A DNA stretch of 64,000 nucleotides. It comes from Nemertoderma westbladi (taxonomy: Eukaryota; Xenacoelomorpha; Nemertodermatida; Nemertodermatidae). Both the position numbers and the translations under genes were made by a program. Of the stretch, positions 25,026-38,022 are shown one piece after another. Position 1 is the first letter of the stretch. The number at the start of each line of letters is the position of its first letter. Location of the stretch: positions 1 to 64,000 of the forward strand of contig JAUCBJ010001578.1 in NCBI GenBank assembly GCA_032718475.1, written 5' to 3'. The notes under the pieces were generated by a model. It saw only the letters and a program-made list of their open reading frames with translations, did not search any database and was not told the origin of the DNA.

Positions 25026-27245
25026 ACTAGAAAGCCTGTGGCCCTTCGGGCCACAGCTTTCTAGTGCACGTGCAGATGATATATGAATATGTGTGGGAGA
25101 TTTGAGAACTGCATACGGAATATACACCATCATTAAATAAAACACCACCCCCATAAGATATAACTGTCAAGTTTCAACTTTAGGCAGATTGTAAATAACA
25201 AAATTTCCAGAAAATGATCACTTTCAGATCCACCCTCTACCTGCGGACTGGTGAAATGCAGACGACGCTGCAGTTTGGTAAAGATGGGGTTTATGGTGAA
25301 GTAAAATGCCTGCCTTTCAAGTTTCAGCTTAAACAGATTGTAAATAACAAAATTGGTGTAGATGTTCACATTCAGACATTTCACCCTCTAGCGGTAGACT
25401 GAAGAACTGTAGACGACTCTGGGACTCCGTAAAGATACAGAATATGCTGTAGTAGATTCCTGCCAAGTTCCAGCTCAAAGGGATTAAAAAGAACCAATTG
25501 GGATGAGGTGTTCACTAACAGACAATTCGCCCTCTAGCGGCAGATAGGGGAACTGTATACAACTCTGCGACTCAGTAAATGTAGAGCCTATGCTGTAGTA
25601 GATGCCTACCAAGTTTCAGTCTAAACCGTTTGTAAATAACAAAGTTGGAGAAGATGTTAACTTTCAGACATTTCACCCTCTAGCGGTAGACCGGGGAAGT
25701 GTATAGGACTCTGCAACTCCGTAAAGATAGAGCCTATGATGTAGTAGATACCAACCAAGTTTCAGCTCAAAATGATTAAAAAGAACCAAATGGGATGAGG
25801 TTTTCACTATCAGACAATTCGCCCTCTTGCGGCTGACTGTGGAACTGTAGACAACTCTACTACTCCGCAAAGATATAGCCTATGCTATAGTAGATGCCTA
25901 CCAAGTTTCAGTCTAAAAGGATTGTAAATAACAAAGTTGGAGAAGATGTTAACTTTCATACATTTCGCCCTCTAGCGGCAGACGCGGGTACTGTAGACAA
26001 CTCTGCGCGACTCAGTAAAGATATAGCCTATGCTGTAGTAGATGCCTACCAAGTTCAGTCTAAATGGATTATAAATAACAAAGTTGGAGAAGATGTTAAC
26101 TTTCAGACATTTCGCCCTCTAGCGGTAGACCGGGGAATTGTAGACGACTCTGCTACTCAGTAAAGATACAGTCTATGCTGTAGTAGATGCCTACCAAGTT
26201 TCAGTCTAAACGGATTGTAAATAACAAAGTTGGAGAAGATGTTAACTCTCAGACATTTAGCCCTCTAACGGTAGACTGGGGAACTGTAGACAACCCAGTG
26301 ACTCCGGAAATAATACAGCCTATGCTGCAGTATATAGCTACCAAGTTTCAGCTCAAAAGCATTAAAAACAACCCAATGAGATCAGGTTTTCACTATCGGA
26401 CAATTCGCCCTCTAGCGGCAGACGGGGGAACTTCAGACGGCTCTGAGTATTACGTTGCAACGACTTAGGGCGAGACCTATCTAACGAGCTATAGTAAGCG
26501 AGATTTCATCGAGATTATATGTATACTATTAGATAAAATAATAATACAGTAAGTATAGGCCTACAGAAATAATTATTTTCCTTTTAATATTCATAACAGT
26601 AAAACAAAAATGTTATAAACCTCTCCTTCCATGCAGCCAATGATTGAAAAAGCAGAATTACTCTGAGCAATTAGCAATAGACAACCCAAACCCACCCCAA
26701 TCAACACTCCAGCCTGCTTGCTCCTTATCTGTGCCCAGCCAGCTAGCTGCGAGTTCAATAATTACCTTAACGTTGCTATGATACAGAAAACAATCCTTCC
26801 CTATTCAATAGCAATAGGCCAATTCGATCGTGCTTGGCGAATATGACATATTTATACACTATTTGATTTTTAATCAATAAATAATCATACATATTTATAT
26901 TAAACACTCGAATAAAATAAAAACTTTGTGAGAATGGGACACGGCGAATCTACCCATGTTAATTTTATACCAGGTGGGATAAATGTTAGCCCTCTAAATC
27001 ATTAATTACCGATAGAAGAACCGAAATAATTCGATAAATTTCGCCCGAAAATCACGAAAATCGCCCTCTAGCGGCAGACGGGTGAACTTCAGACGACTCT
27101 GAGTATTACGTTGCAACGAGTTAGAGCGAGACCTTTCTAACGAGCTATAGCAAGCGAGATTTCATCGAGATGGGTTCGATTGTATAGCCGATGACAAACA
27201 CACAGACAGACAGACAGACAGACAATCGATATTTATATATATTAG
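25026..27245 (+). mobile_element. R1-A unit 4
   Basis: The hairpin is at 25026-25065, the 147-bp array at about 25190-26430, a first tail at about 26440-26590, and a second tail at 26594-27241 with a short ACAG run (27202-27222). It is very similar to units 1, 5 and 6. Confidence 0.75.
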
Positions 27246-30110
27246 ACTAGAAAGCCTGTGGCCCTTCGGGCCACAGCTTTCTAGTGCACGTGCAGATGAT
27301 ATATGAATATGTGTGGGAGATTTGAGAACTGTATACGGAACAGACACCACATCATTAAATAAAACACCACCCCCATAAGAGATAACTGTCAAGTTTCAAC
27401 TTTAGGCAGATTGTAAATAACAAAATTTCCAGAAAATGATCACTTTCAGATCCACCCTCTACCTGCGTACTGGTGAAATGCAGACGGCGCTGCAGTTTGG
27501 TAAAGATGGGGTTTATGGTGAAGTAAAATGCCTGCCTTTCAAGTTTCAGCTTAAACAGATTGTAAATAACAAAATTGGTGTAGATGTTCACATTCAGACA
27601 TTTCACCCTCTAGCGGTAGACTGAAGAACTGTAGACAACTCTGGGACTCCGTAAAGATACAGAATATGCTGTAGTAGATTCCTGCCAAGTTTCAGCTCAA
27701 AGGGATTAAAAAGAACCAATTGGGATGAGGTGTTCACTATCAGACAATTCGCCCTCTAGCGGCAGATAGGGGAACTGTATACAACTCTGCGACTCCGTAA
27801 AGGTAGAGCCTATGCTGTAGTAGATGCCTACCAAGTTTCAGTCTAAACCGTTTGTAAATAACAAAGTTGGAGAAGATGTTAACTTTCAGACATTTCACCC
27901 TCTAGCGGTAGACTGGGGAAGTGTATAAGACTCTGCAACTCCGTAAAGATAGAGCCTAGGATGTAGTAGATACCTGCCAAGTTTCAGCTCAAAAGGATTA
28001 AAAAGAACCAAATGGGATGAGGTTTTCACTATCAGACAATTCGCCCTCTTGCGGCTGACTGTGGAACTGTAGACGACTCTACTACTCCGCAAAGATATAG
28101 CCTATGCTATAGTAGATGCCTACCAAGTTTCAGTCTAAAAGGATTGTAAATAACAAAGTTGGAGAAGATGTTAACTTTCATACATTTCGCCCTCTAGCGG
28201 CAGACGCGGGTACTGTAGACAACTCTGCGCGACTCAGTAAAGATATAGCCTATGCTGTAGTAGATGTCTACCAAGTTCAGTCTAAATGGATTATAAATAA
28301 CAAAGTTTTGGAGAAGATGTTAACTTTCAGACATTTCGCCCTCTAGCGGTAGACTGGGGAAATGTAGACGACTCTGCGACTCAGTAAAGATACAGCCTAT
28401 GCTGTAGTAGATGCCTACCAAGTTTCAGTCTAAACGGATTGTAAATAACAAAGTTGGAGAAGATGTTAACTCTCAGACATTTAGCCCTCTAACGGTAGAC
28501 TGGGGAACTGTGGACAACTCAGTGACTCCGGAATTATAAAGCCTATGCTGCAGCTGCAGTATATAGCTACCAAGTTTCAGCTCAAAAGCATTAAAAACAA
28601 CCCAATAAGATCAGGTTCTCACTATCGGACAATTCGCCCTCTAGCGGCAGACGGGGGAACTTCAGACGGCTCAGAGTATTACGTTGCAACGAGTTAGGGC
28701 GAGACCTATCTAACGAGCTATAGTAAGCGAGATTTCATCGAGATTAGATGTATAATATTAGATAAAATAATAATACAGTAAGTACAGGCGTAGAGAAATA
28801 ATTATTTTACTTTTAATATTCATAACAGTAAAACAAAAATGTTATAAACCTCTCCTTCCATGCAGCCAATGATTGAGAAAGCAGAATTACTCTGAGCAAT
28901 TCGCAATAGACAACCCAAACCCACCCCAATCAACACTCCAGCCTGCTTGCTCCTTATCTGTGCCCAGCCAGCTAGCTGCGAATTCAATAATTACCTTAAT
29001 TAACGTTGCTATGATACAGAAAACAATCCGTCCCTATTCAATACCAATAGGCCAATTCGATCGTGCTTGGCGAATATGACATATTTATACACTACTTGAT
29101 TTTTAATTAATAAATAATCATACATATTTATATTAAACACTCGAATAAAATAAAAACTTTGTGAGAATGGGACACGGCGAATCTACCCATGTTAATTTTA
29201 TACTAGGTGGGATAAATGTTAGCCCTCTAAATCATTAATTACCGATAGAAGAACGAAATAATTCGATAAATTTCTCCCGAAAATCACGAAAATCGCCCTC
29301 TAGCGGCAGACGGGCGAACTTCAGACGGCTCTGAGTATTACGTTGCAACGAGTTAGGGCGAAACCTTTCTAACGAGCTATAGCAAGCGAGATTTCATCGA
29401 GATGGGTTCGATTGTATAGCCGATGACAAACACACAGACAGACAGACAATCGATATTTATATATATTAGATAACAGTAAAACAAAAATGTTATAAACCTC
29501 TCCTTCCATGCAGCCAATGATTGAGAAAGCAGAATTACACTTGAGCAGTTCGCAACAGACAACCCAAACCCACCCCAATCAACACTCCAGCCTGGCTTGC
29601 TCCTTATCTGTGCCCAGCTAGCTGCGAGTTCAATAATTACCTTAACGTTGCTATGATACAGAAAACAATCCTTCCCTATTCAATAACTATAAGCCAATTC
29701 GATCCTGCTTGGCGAATATGACATATTTATACACTATTTGATTTTTAATCAATAAATAATCATACATATTTATATTAAACACTCGAATAAAATAAAAACT
29801 TTGTGAGAATGGGACACGGCGAATCTACCCATGTTAATTTTATACCAGGTGGGATAAATGTTAGCCCTCTAAATCATTAATTACCGATAGAAGAGCCGAA
29901 ATAAATCGATAAATTTCGCCCGAAAATCACGAAAATCGCCCTCTAGCGGCAGACGGGCGAACTTGAGACGGCTCTGAGTATTACGTTGCAACGAGTTAGG
30001 GCGAGACCTTTCTAACGAGCTATAGCAAGCGAGATTTCATCGAGATGGGTTCGATTGTATAGCCGATGACAAACACACAGACAGACAGACAATCGATATT
30101 TATATATATT
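27246..30110 (+). mobile_element. R1-A unit 5 with duplicated tail
   Basis: The hairpin is at 27246-27285 and the array at about 27410-28660. The 640-bp tail is doubled (28820-29468 and 29469-30108), as in unit 3. The second tail copies of units 3 and 5 share diagnostic differences (CTATAAGCCAATTCG, AGAGCCGAAATAAATCG), so one duplicated form was itself copied. Confidence 0.75.
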
Positions 30111-32616
30111 ACTAGAAAGCCTGTGGCCCTTCGGGCCACAGCTTTCTAGTGCACGTGCAGATGATATATGAATATGTGTGGGAGATTGGAGAATTGCATA
30201 CGGAACAGACACCATCATTAAATAAAACACCACCCCCATAAGAGATAACTATCAAGTTTCAACTTTAGTCAGTTTATAACAAAATTTCCAGAAAATGATC
30301 ACTTTCAGATCCACCCTCTACCTGCGGACTGGTGAAATGTAGACGGCGCTGCAGTTTGGTAAAGATGGGGTTTATGGTGAAGTAAAATGGCTGCCTTTCA
30401 AGTTTCAGCTTAAACAGATTGTAAATAACAAAATTGGTGTAGATGTTCACATTCAGACATTTCACCCTCTAGCGGTAGACTGAAGAACTGTAGACGACTC
30501 TGGGACTCTGTAAAGATACAGAATATGCTGTAGTAGATTCCTGCTAAGTTTCAGCTCAAAGGGATTAAAAAGAACCAATTGGGATGAGGTGTTCACTATC
30601 AGACAATTCGCCCTCTTGCGGCAGATAGGGGAACTGCATACAACTCTGCGACTCCGTAAAGGTAGAGCCTATGCTGTAGTAGATGCCTACCAAGTTTCAG
30701 TCTAAACCGTTTGTAAATAACAAAGTTGGAGAAGATGTTAACTTTCAGACATTTCACCCTCTAGCGGTAGACTGGGGAAGTGTATAGGACTCTGCCTGCA
30801 ACTCCGTAAAGATAGATCCTAGGATGTAGTAGATACCTGCCAAGTTTCAGCTCAAAAGGTTTAAAAATAACCAAATGGGATGAGGTTTTCACTATCAGAC
30901 AATTCGCCCTCTAGCGGCTGACTGTGGAACTGTAGATGACTCTACTACTCCGCAAAGATATAGCCTATGCTATAGTAGATGCCTACCAAGTTCCAGTATA
31001 AAAGGATTGTAAATAACAAAGTTGGAGAATATGTTAACTTTCATACATTTCGCCCTCTAGCGGCACACGCGGGTACTGTAGACAACTCTGCGCGACTCAG
31101 TAAAGATATAGCCTATGCTGTAGTAGATTCCTACCAAGTTCAGTCTAAACGGATTATAAATAACAAAGTTGGAGAAGATGTTAACTTTCAGACATTTCGC
31201 CCTCTAGCGGTAGACCGGGGAATTGTAGACGACTCTGCTACTCAGTAAAGATACAGCCTATGCTGTAGTAGATGCCTACCAAGTTTCAGTCTAAACGGAT
31301 TGTAAATAACAAAGTTGGAGAAGATGTTAACTCTCAGAGATTTAGCCATCTAACGGTAGACTGGGGAACTGTAGACAACTCAGTGACTGCGGAAATATAC
31401 AGCCTATGTTGCAGTATATAGCTACCAAGTTTCAGCTCAAAAGAATTAAAAATAACAAAGTGGGAGAAGATGTTAACTTTCAGACATTTCGCCCTCTAGC
31501 GGTAGACTGGGGAATTGTAGACGACTCTGCGACTCAGTAAAGATACAGCCTATGCTGTAGTAGATGGCTACCGAGTTTCAGTCTAAACGGATTGTAAATA
31601 ACAAAGTTGGAGAAGATGTTAACTCTCAGACATTTAGCCCTCTAACGGTAGACTGGGGAACTGTAGACAACTCAGTGACTCCGGAAATATACAGCCTATG
31701 CTGCAGTATATAGCTACCGAGTTTCAGCTCAAAAGCATTAAAAACAACCCAATGAGATCAGGTTTTCACTATCGGACAATTCGCCCCCTAGCGGCAGACT
31801 TGGGAACTTCAGACGGCTCTGAGTATTACGTTGTAACGAGTTAGGGCGAGACCTATCTAACGAGCTATAGTAAGCGAGATGTCATCGAGATTAGATGTAT
31901 AATATTAGATAAAATAATAATACAGTAAGTACAGGCCTACAGAAATAATTATTTTACTTTTAATATTCATAACAGTAAAACAAAAATGTTATAAACCTCT
32001 CCTTCCATGCAGCCAATGATTGAGAAAGCAGAATTACTCAGAGCAATTCGCAACAGACAACCCAAACCCACCCCAATCAACACTCCAGCCTGCTTGCTCC
32101 TTATCTGTGCCCAGCCAGCTAGCTGCGAGTTCAATAATTACCTTAACGTTGCTAAGAACAGAAAACAATCCTTCCCTATTCACTACAGCACTAAGAATAG
32201 GCCAATTCGATCGTGCTTGGCGAATATGACATATTTATACACTATTTGATTTTTAATCAATAAATAATCATACATATTTATATTAAACACTCGAATAAAA
32301 TAAAAACTTTGTGAGAATGGGACACGGCGAATCTACCCATGTTAATTTTATACCAGGTGGGATAAATGTTAGCCCTCTAAATCATTAATTACCGATAGAA
32401 GAACCGAAATAATTCGATAAATTTCGCACGAAAATCACGAAAACGCCCTCTAGCGGCAGACGGGTGAACTTCAGACGACTCTGAGTATTACGTTGCAACG
32501 AGTTAGAGCGAGACCTTTCTAACGAGCTATAGCAAGCGAGATTTCATCGAGATGGGTTCGATTGTATAGTCGATGACAAACACACAGACAATCGATATTT
32601 ATATATATTAGATTAA
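30111..32616 (+). mobile_element. R1-A unit 6
   Basis: The hairpin is at 30111-30150. The array reaches about 31800 and has two extra 147-bp units near 31440-31740 relative to units 4 and 5. A single 640-bp tail (31966-32610) follows, with only a very short ACAG run. Confidence 0.75.
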
Positions 32617-33860
32617 ACTAGAAAGCCAGTGGCCCTTCGGGCCACGGCTTTCTAGTTCACAAGCTTCTTCACCATTCCAAACATTAATTAGTAATTAACT
32701 TAACTTAACAAACGTCACATGAGTGAGTGTTCTCACTAAAAAGGATAGGACTGATGCTGTTTTACTTTTCAGATATCAACTACATACAGTACAACATTGT
32801 ATAAGGCTCAGGTTATACTGTAGTAGATACCTGTCAAGTATCACTTCCAAAGGATTAGAAACAGTAAAAACATGGAAGAAGATTAAACTGTCACACATTT
32901 TGCCCTTAGTGGAAAACTGTAGCTTAATGTAGAACTGCATCCTCGTAAACACAACCTATAGTTTATTTAGTAGGTACTTTTAGATCGCTACCTATAATCA
33001 ACTCTAAAGAATTTAAATGGGAGAAGGATTACACTTTCAAATAATTCGTCCCCTAGTGGCAGATTGGAGAACTGCAGACTGGTCAACGCCTTCCCAAAGG
33101 CGCAGCCGATGATGTACTGTAGTACACTATGTAGACCTCTGTCAAGTATCAGCCTAAAAGCATTTATAATAACGTAATGTGAGAATGTTTTGATACATTC
33201 AGACAATTCGCACCCTAGCCGTAGCCGGTAGACTGGAGAACTGCAGACTGGTTAGCGTCCTTCCCAAACACACAGTCTATGGTGTAGGTGGTATACGTTT
33301 CCCTAGTATAATCAAAAAGTATTAGAAACAACGAAATGGGATTAGGTTTTCACTTTCAGATATTTCGCCCCACCATGTGAAGAATACCACGATTTCACTT
33401 TTCGGTCGACTTTTTATTGGAATTTTAAATATGAAGATTTTTTACTTTTTAAAAGTTATCTTTGTTAAGTGTTTTATAGCGCTTATTACTGTCTTATAAC
33501 CTGTACATATACTAATTCGTTAATTGTTTTGATTAGATTCAGCCCTTCTGTAACCTGTGTTTTTGTTGAAAAGCCTGGTATACTTCAAATGGGGGTAACT
33601 GCAAAGTGAAATATAACGGCAGGACGTCTGGTATTCTTCATTTGGGCCTTTCGCCCCCTAGTGGCAGACTGGGGAATTGTAAACTGGTAAAAGCCCATCA
33701 AACTCGCAGTCTATGATGTAGTAGAGCTGTAGTTTTCACTTTCAGACATTTCTCCCCCAAGCGGCAGACTGAGAAATTGCAGATTGGTCAGCAGTGTCCT
33801 CTCATACACGCAGTTTATGGTCAGGTACATATCAGCAAAAGTGTCAAGTAGGACGTAATG
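32617..33860 (+). mobile_element. R1-B unit 3, interrupted and truncated
   Basis: The hairpin is at 32617-32656. The B-type array continues to about 33370, is split by a 277-bp insertion (33372-33648), resumes at 33649 and fades out near 33840. No B tail or microsatellite follows, so the right end is missing. Confidence 0.65.
33372..33648. mobile_element. Short MITE-like insertion with 9-bp target duplication
   Basis: A 277-bp segment interrupts the 147-bp array and is flanked by TTTCGCCCC on both sides (33363-33371 and 33649-33657). GAAGAATACCA lies 7 bp inside the left end and its reverse complement TGGTATTCTTC lies 9 bp inside the right end. It has no coding capacity. A 9-bp duplication fits Mutator-like elements best, but the inverted repeats are short and slightly offset, so the superfamily is open. 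Confidence 0.6.
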
Positions 33861-34183
33861 TTGGTGGAGTTGGATGAAACTTTGATGATAGGTTCGTTAT
33901 CGGACCTACAGTAGTTGTGTATGCAAGGTTTTGGTTGCGAGGTACCTGTTGGTTGCCTAGCAACAGTGAAATAAATTCTAGAATGACCGATCATAATCGT
34001 AGACTCAATCAAAATTCTGACGACACCCCATAGGGAGCATATATTGAACATAACATGCTTTCTGCAAAATTTCGCTTTATTTCGTTTAGAATTGTAGGCC
34101 TATAGAAGATACATTTCCTACAAAGAGTGTTTTTTTAACTTACTGTACAATATAGTATATATATACAATTGTATTGTATTGTA

Positions 34184-34429
34184 TATGTATATATTGTATT
34201 GTATACTGAACCTATATATTGTATTGTATACTGAACGTATATATTGTATTGTATACTGAACGTATATATTGTATTGTATACTGAACGTATATATTGTATT
34301 GTATACTGAACGTATATATTGTATTGTATACTGAACGTATATATTGTATTGTATACTGAACGTATATATTGTATTGTATACTGAACGTATATATTGTATT
34401 GTATACTGAACGTATATATTGTATTGTAC
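34184..34429. repeat. AT-rich minisatellite with 25-bp period
   Basis: About nine tandem copies of a 25-bp unit containing TGTATTGTATACTGAACG are nearly identical to each other. The minus-strand frames across it are translations of the repeat and not genes. Confidence 0.9.
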
Positions 34430-35010
34430 AAACGTTACTTTGCTCAATGTTTCGTTTTTCGATATTAGGATGCTGCCCTGCATAGGTGCATAATGTATTA
34501 CAAAAATATTGATAGCAATGGATTCGTCTATTTTTATTTCCAGCTCTCGTCGGCAAGCTTGTTTTATTGCATGTCAGCAAACCACCACCCACCACACCTA
34601 TCGGTCACAATGATAGGTAATCTATCAGCCCATATCCATAGCAGCCATACATAACATCTAAGGTCACGTGCATCTATGAGTTATGAGACAGGTTTATGAT
34701 TCATGAACAGGGTTAAGGGAATTATACCAATTATAAACAATAAACATTCAGACATTCACCCCTGGATATTATCCTATACTTAATGCAAGCAGATATGGTG
34801 GAGTCGTATTGATTAAAGAACCTGATTGGTTATTAGGGTGGTTATTTACATTGGTCTGGCCTGTATCTCTATATGGGTATGTATATATATAATTCCTTTA
34901 CCGTAGCTACAGTTGTGTAGGCTTAGCAGCATAGTTGTTATTTTATTTTGTGTTATCGAGTTTATCTGCAATATCCATTTATTTTATATTTATTTGTTTT
35001 GGTCGAAGAC
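34430..35010 (+). promoter_or_regulatory. Upstream region of the OB-fold gene
   Basis: No gene or known repeat is seen here. A TATA-like stretch (GTATGTATATATATAAT, about 34876-34892) lies about 120 bp before the proposed ATG of the OB-fold gene and could be its core promoter. The sequence is AT-rich, so the motif is weak evidence. Confidence 0.3.
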
Positions 35011-38000
35011 ATGGGGGAAGAACTTCCCGATATGAGTTTGGGACCATTAGTAAATGCAGCTATTGGAAGTTTCTTGTCAGGTATGTTAATAGATTATTGT
35101 TTAACACAGCAGATGTAGCCTTCACTTTGGTCCTTAAATATAATAATATCCACCAGATTGACTCATACCAGCATACAGTAGGCCTAGGCAATAAATAATT
35201 GTAATAGACATAGCCTACTTTACTGACTTATGTTGAGGCACATAGAGTAGGCTTTCATCAGTAAATTCAGTGCAATATATAGTCCAACGGGCGTTTAATT
35301 GGGTTATCAGTAAACGGGCGTTCAGTTTAAAATGTTGATTCTAATAACTACAGTATAATAACGTAGTATTCGCGTTTTTTTTAAGATTATGTATAGCACA
35401 TTAGCACATACACGAAGTGGGGCCTTCGCGCAGCACGTGAAATGAGTTAATGCTAAGTATCAACTCGAAAGGATTATAAAAACATAGGAGAAGATTTTCC
35501 CGGAAAACGTTAACCCTCTAGCGGGAGACTGGGTAACTGAAGAAGGAAGGATTAGTTTCCCTACAAAGCCACAGCCTATGGTCTATTACATATCTACCAA
35601 GTTTCCGATTGACGGATCATAAATAACGAAATGTTGGAAGGTTTTCACTTTCATACATTTAGCCCTCTAGCGGCATATTAAAGAACTACGGATCGATCAC
35701 CTTCCTCACAAAGACGAGGCATGTGGTCTAGTACATACCGGTACTGTATATTCCAAAATTCAGCTTAAATAGATTAAGATCAAGGAATTCGCGAAGGTTA
35801 TCACTTTCCTACATTTCGCCCTCTAGCGGCAGACTCGAAAACTCCGGACCGATTACTGTCCACACAAAGACTTAGGATGTCTTCTAGTACATATATGACA
35901 AGTTACAGCGTAATCAGATCATAAACAACTAAATGGAAGAATAATTTCACATTCGGGACATTTCGCCCTCTAGCGGCAGACTGGAGAACTGCAGACAGAT
36001 TAGCCTCCTTTGAAATTTACAGCTAATGGTCTAGTACATACTTCCCAAGTTTCAGCTTAAACGGATTAAAAGCAAAGAAATGGGTGGCCATTTAATGTTT
36101 AGACATGTGGCCCTCTAGCGGGAGACTGGAAAACTTCGGACCGATTACAATCCACACAAAGACTCAGGATGTCATCTAGTACATATATGACAAGTTTCAG
36201 CGTAATCAGATCATAAACAACTAAATGGAAGAATAATTTCACATTCGGGACATTTCGCCCTCTAGCGGCAGACTGGAGAACTGCAGACAGATTAGCCTCC
36301 TTTGAAATTTACAGCTAATGGTCTAGTACATACTTCCCAAGTTTCAGCTTAAACGGATTAAAAGCAAAGAAATGGGTGGCCATTTAATGTTTAGACATGT
36401 GGCCCTCTAGCGGGAGACCATTGCACTGATGGTGTCTGAAAGTCTCTCAAAAATCTCAACTTTTGCTCATATTGATACCTACAAATTTTCAACTTGGCAG
36501 CTTTAAATCCGACAAAGTTATTAGCATGTCAAAATCGTAACGACGACGACAACGACGACGACGACAACGACGACGACGACAACGACGACGACGACGACGA
36601 CGACAACTATTTGCATAAATTGACCCACCCCCTAACAGTGTCAATTCGCTAAGGCTCCGCCAACTTCGTGGCTCGCCCCACACTTACTTAAGGTTAGCAC
36701 AAGTGTAGTGATGTGTCGCACATAGAGTAGCCACGCGCATCACAAACAGGTACAGAATTTAATGTTCAAACTCTGAAGCTGGTGATATAAGATGCAATGC
36801 TTCAAACTGCCGTAGCTACGCGAATGTCTGAAAGATTTACCCAAAACGTACCCGAAAGTTACTGTACATTAATGACAAAACCAAAACATAAATATGTATG
36901 AAATAAGGTAAACAGCGATTTATACTGTTTTTAATGAGGTTTCTTATATTTACATATATTTTGATAAACTATTTCATTGTCTGTTTATTTATATTATAGG
37001 CCCCATAGTTGCCTACGTGGACCACGTAGAAGACGACGTGGCTGTGGTCACAAGAGATAATGTGGTGAAAGAAGTCCCCATCAGGGTATACACCTTACGA
37101 GATGGGGTCAACGAATGTTCATTGACAGTCTGGGAACCGTCCAAGTTCCCAGAGAGTAAACTAAATCTGCCGAAAGGCAGTGTAGTAGAAATTAGAAATC
37201 TAAAAGTGCGGCACTATCAAGGCCTGAATACCTTGTACAGCACCGCCCGGACCACAGGGAAGGTAAGTTGTATATTATTACATTAGTTAAGGATATATTA
37301 GTTACTGTATTACTATACTTCAGCAGTGTGAAACAAAGTGAGAATGTTACAAAGTTATCCTAAATCCGTCTCATACTTACACCGCCACATAATGTAGATA
37401 ACTAAACTGTATTAAAAATTTAATTTCCTGTGGGAATTCAATTTTTTCTCCACAATTTTAATAACTGATGGAGAAGTTCATTTTCTGTCGATCTAATTCA
37501 TATTTAGGATATATACTCAATCGGCCTTTATTTATGTATTTAATTATGTTCTGTTATATTGTGAATCGCGCTTTGAACAATATATATTATTATTCCCGAT
37601 CCCTAAAACCTGTTTATCCCGAGAAGTCTGATCACTTTTAAACACTCCGCTGATTGTTATTAATATTATTTCAAAAAATTTATGTTTTAATATAGGAGGT
37701 AATAGCTACCACCACGGTGGTATCGGGGGTCCCTCTCCCCTACGAAGAGGAGATAATGGCAACCCCACCGCCACCTGCAACCCCACCACCACCGGCATCC
37801 CCATCCTATTTGGGTACCTCCTCCCCATTTATACCGAGAGGATCGGGATCGGGATCTTCTCCCGCCCAAACGCCCCCACTAAAAAGGCTAATCGATAGCC
37901 AGGTTGGTGCGTGGGGGGCCGCGTTGGAGACCATGGACGATGCTGGGGAGGTTAGATTCGCAATACACATACAACGCCAGCGATACTCCGGTGTTTCTTT

Positions 38001-38022
38001 GGCGTATTACTACATGCGGTAA
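35011..38022 (+). CDS. Small OB-fold (RPA-like) protein, spliced
   Basis: Three exons fit GT-AG rules and phase: 35011-35080 (ATG, 23 codons plus one base, donor GTATGT), 37000-37262 (acceptor TTATAG, donor GTAAGT) and 37696-38022 (acceptor AATATAG). Exon 2 reads as an OB fold: strand GPIVAYVDHVEDDVAVV, then IRVYTLRDG, LTVWEP, LPKGSVVEIRNLKV and a final strand. This is the pattern of RPA-like single-strand DNA-binding domains. Exon 3 is a Pro/Ser/Gly-rich linker followed by a short folded stretch ending YYYMR. The stop TAA overlaps a good splice donor (CGGTAAGA), so further exons may exist. Rolling-circle Helentrons often encode an RPA-like protein, and Helitron helicase exons lie just downstream on the other strand. 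Intron 1 contains repeat R3. A host gene is the alternative. The OB call is moderately secure; the element assignment is inference. Confidence 0.6.
35410..36682 (+). mobile_element. Repeat R3, left copy, inside intron 1 of the OB-fold gene
   Basis: It starts ACACGAAGTGGGGCC. It carries seven 147-bp-type units (cores at 35514, 35663, 35819, 35966, 36111, 36258 and 36403), a (ACG)n microsatellite near 36540-36605, and an end TCGTGGCTCGCCCCAC. Homology to 52695-54244 (reverse complement) begins and ends sharply. Flanks read A before and A after, with no other duplication. Read on the other strand that is an insertion between T and T, as described for Helentrons. Confidence 0.8.

Noticed and set aside
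2999-31248. Repeated open frames of 60-90 codons in both strands of the R1 arrays
   Set aside because: The repeat period of 147 bp is a multiple of three, so a frame that is open in one unit stays open in the next. The frames follow the DNA repeat, have stops at unit-specific differences and contain no domain.
2129-33860. CRISPR-like array
   Set aside because: The repeats are 147 bp, lack unique spacers of uniform size, lie in a eukaryotic genome and have no cas genes.
34118-34595. Minus-strand frames of 98-127 codons rich in Tyr, Ile and Gln
   Set aside because: They are translations of the 25-bp AT-rich minisatellite.
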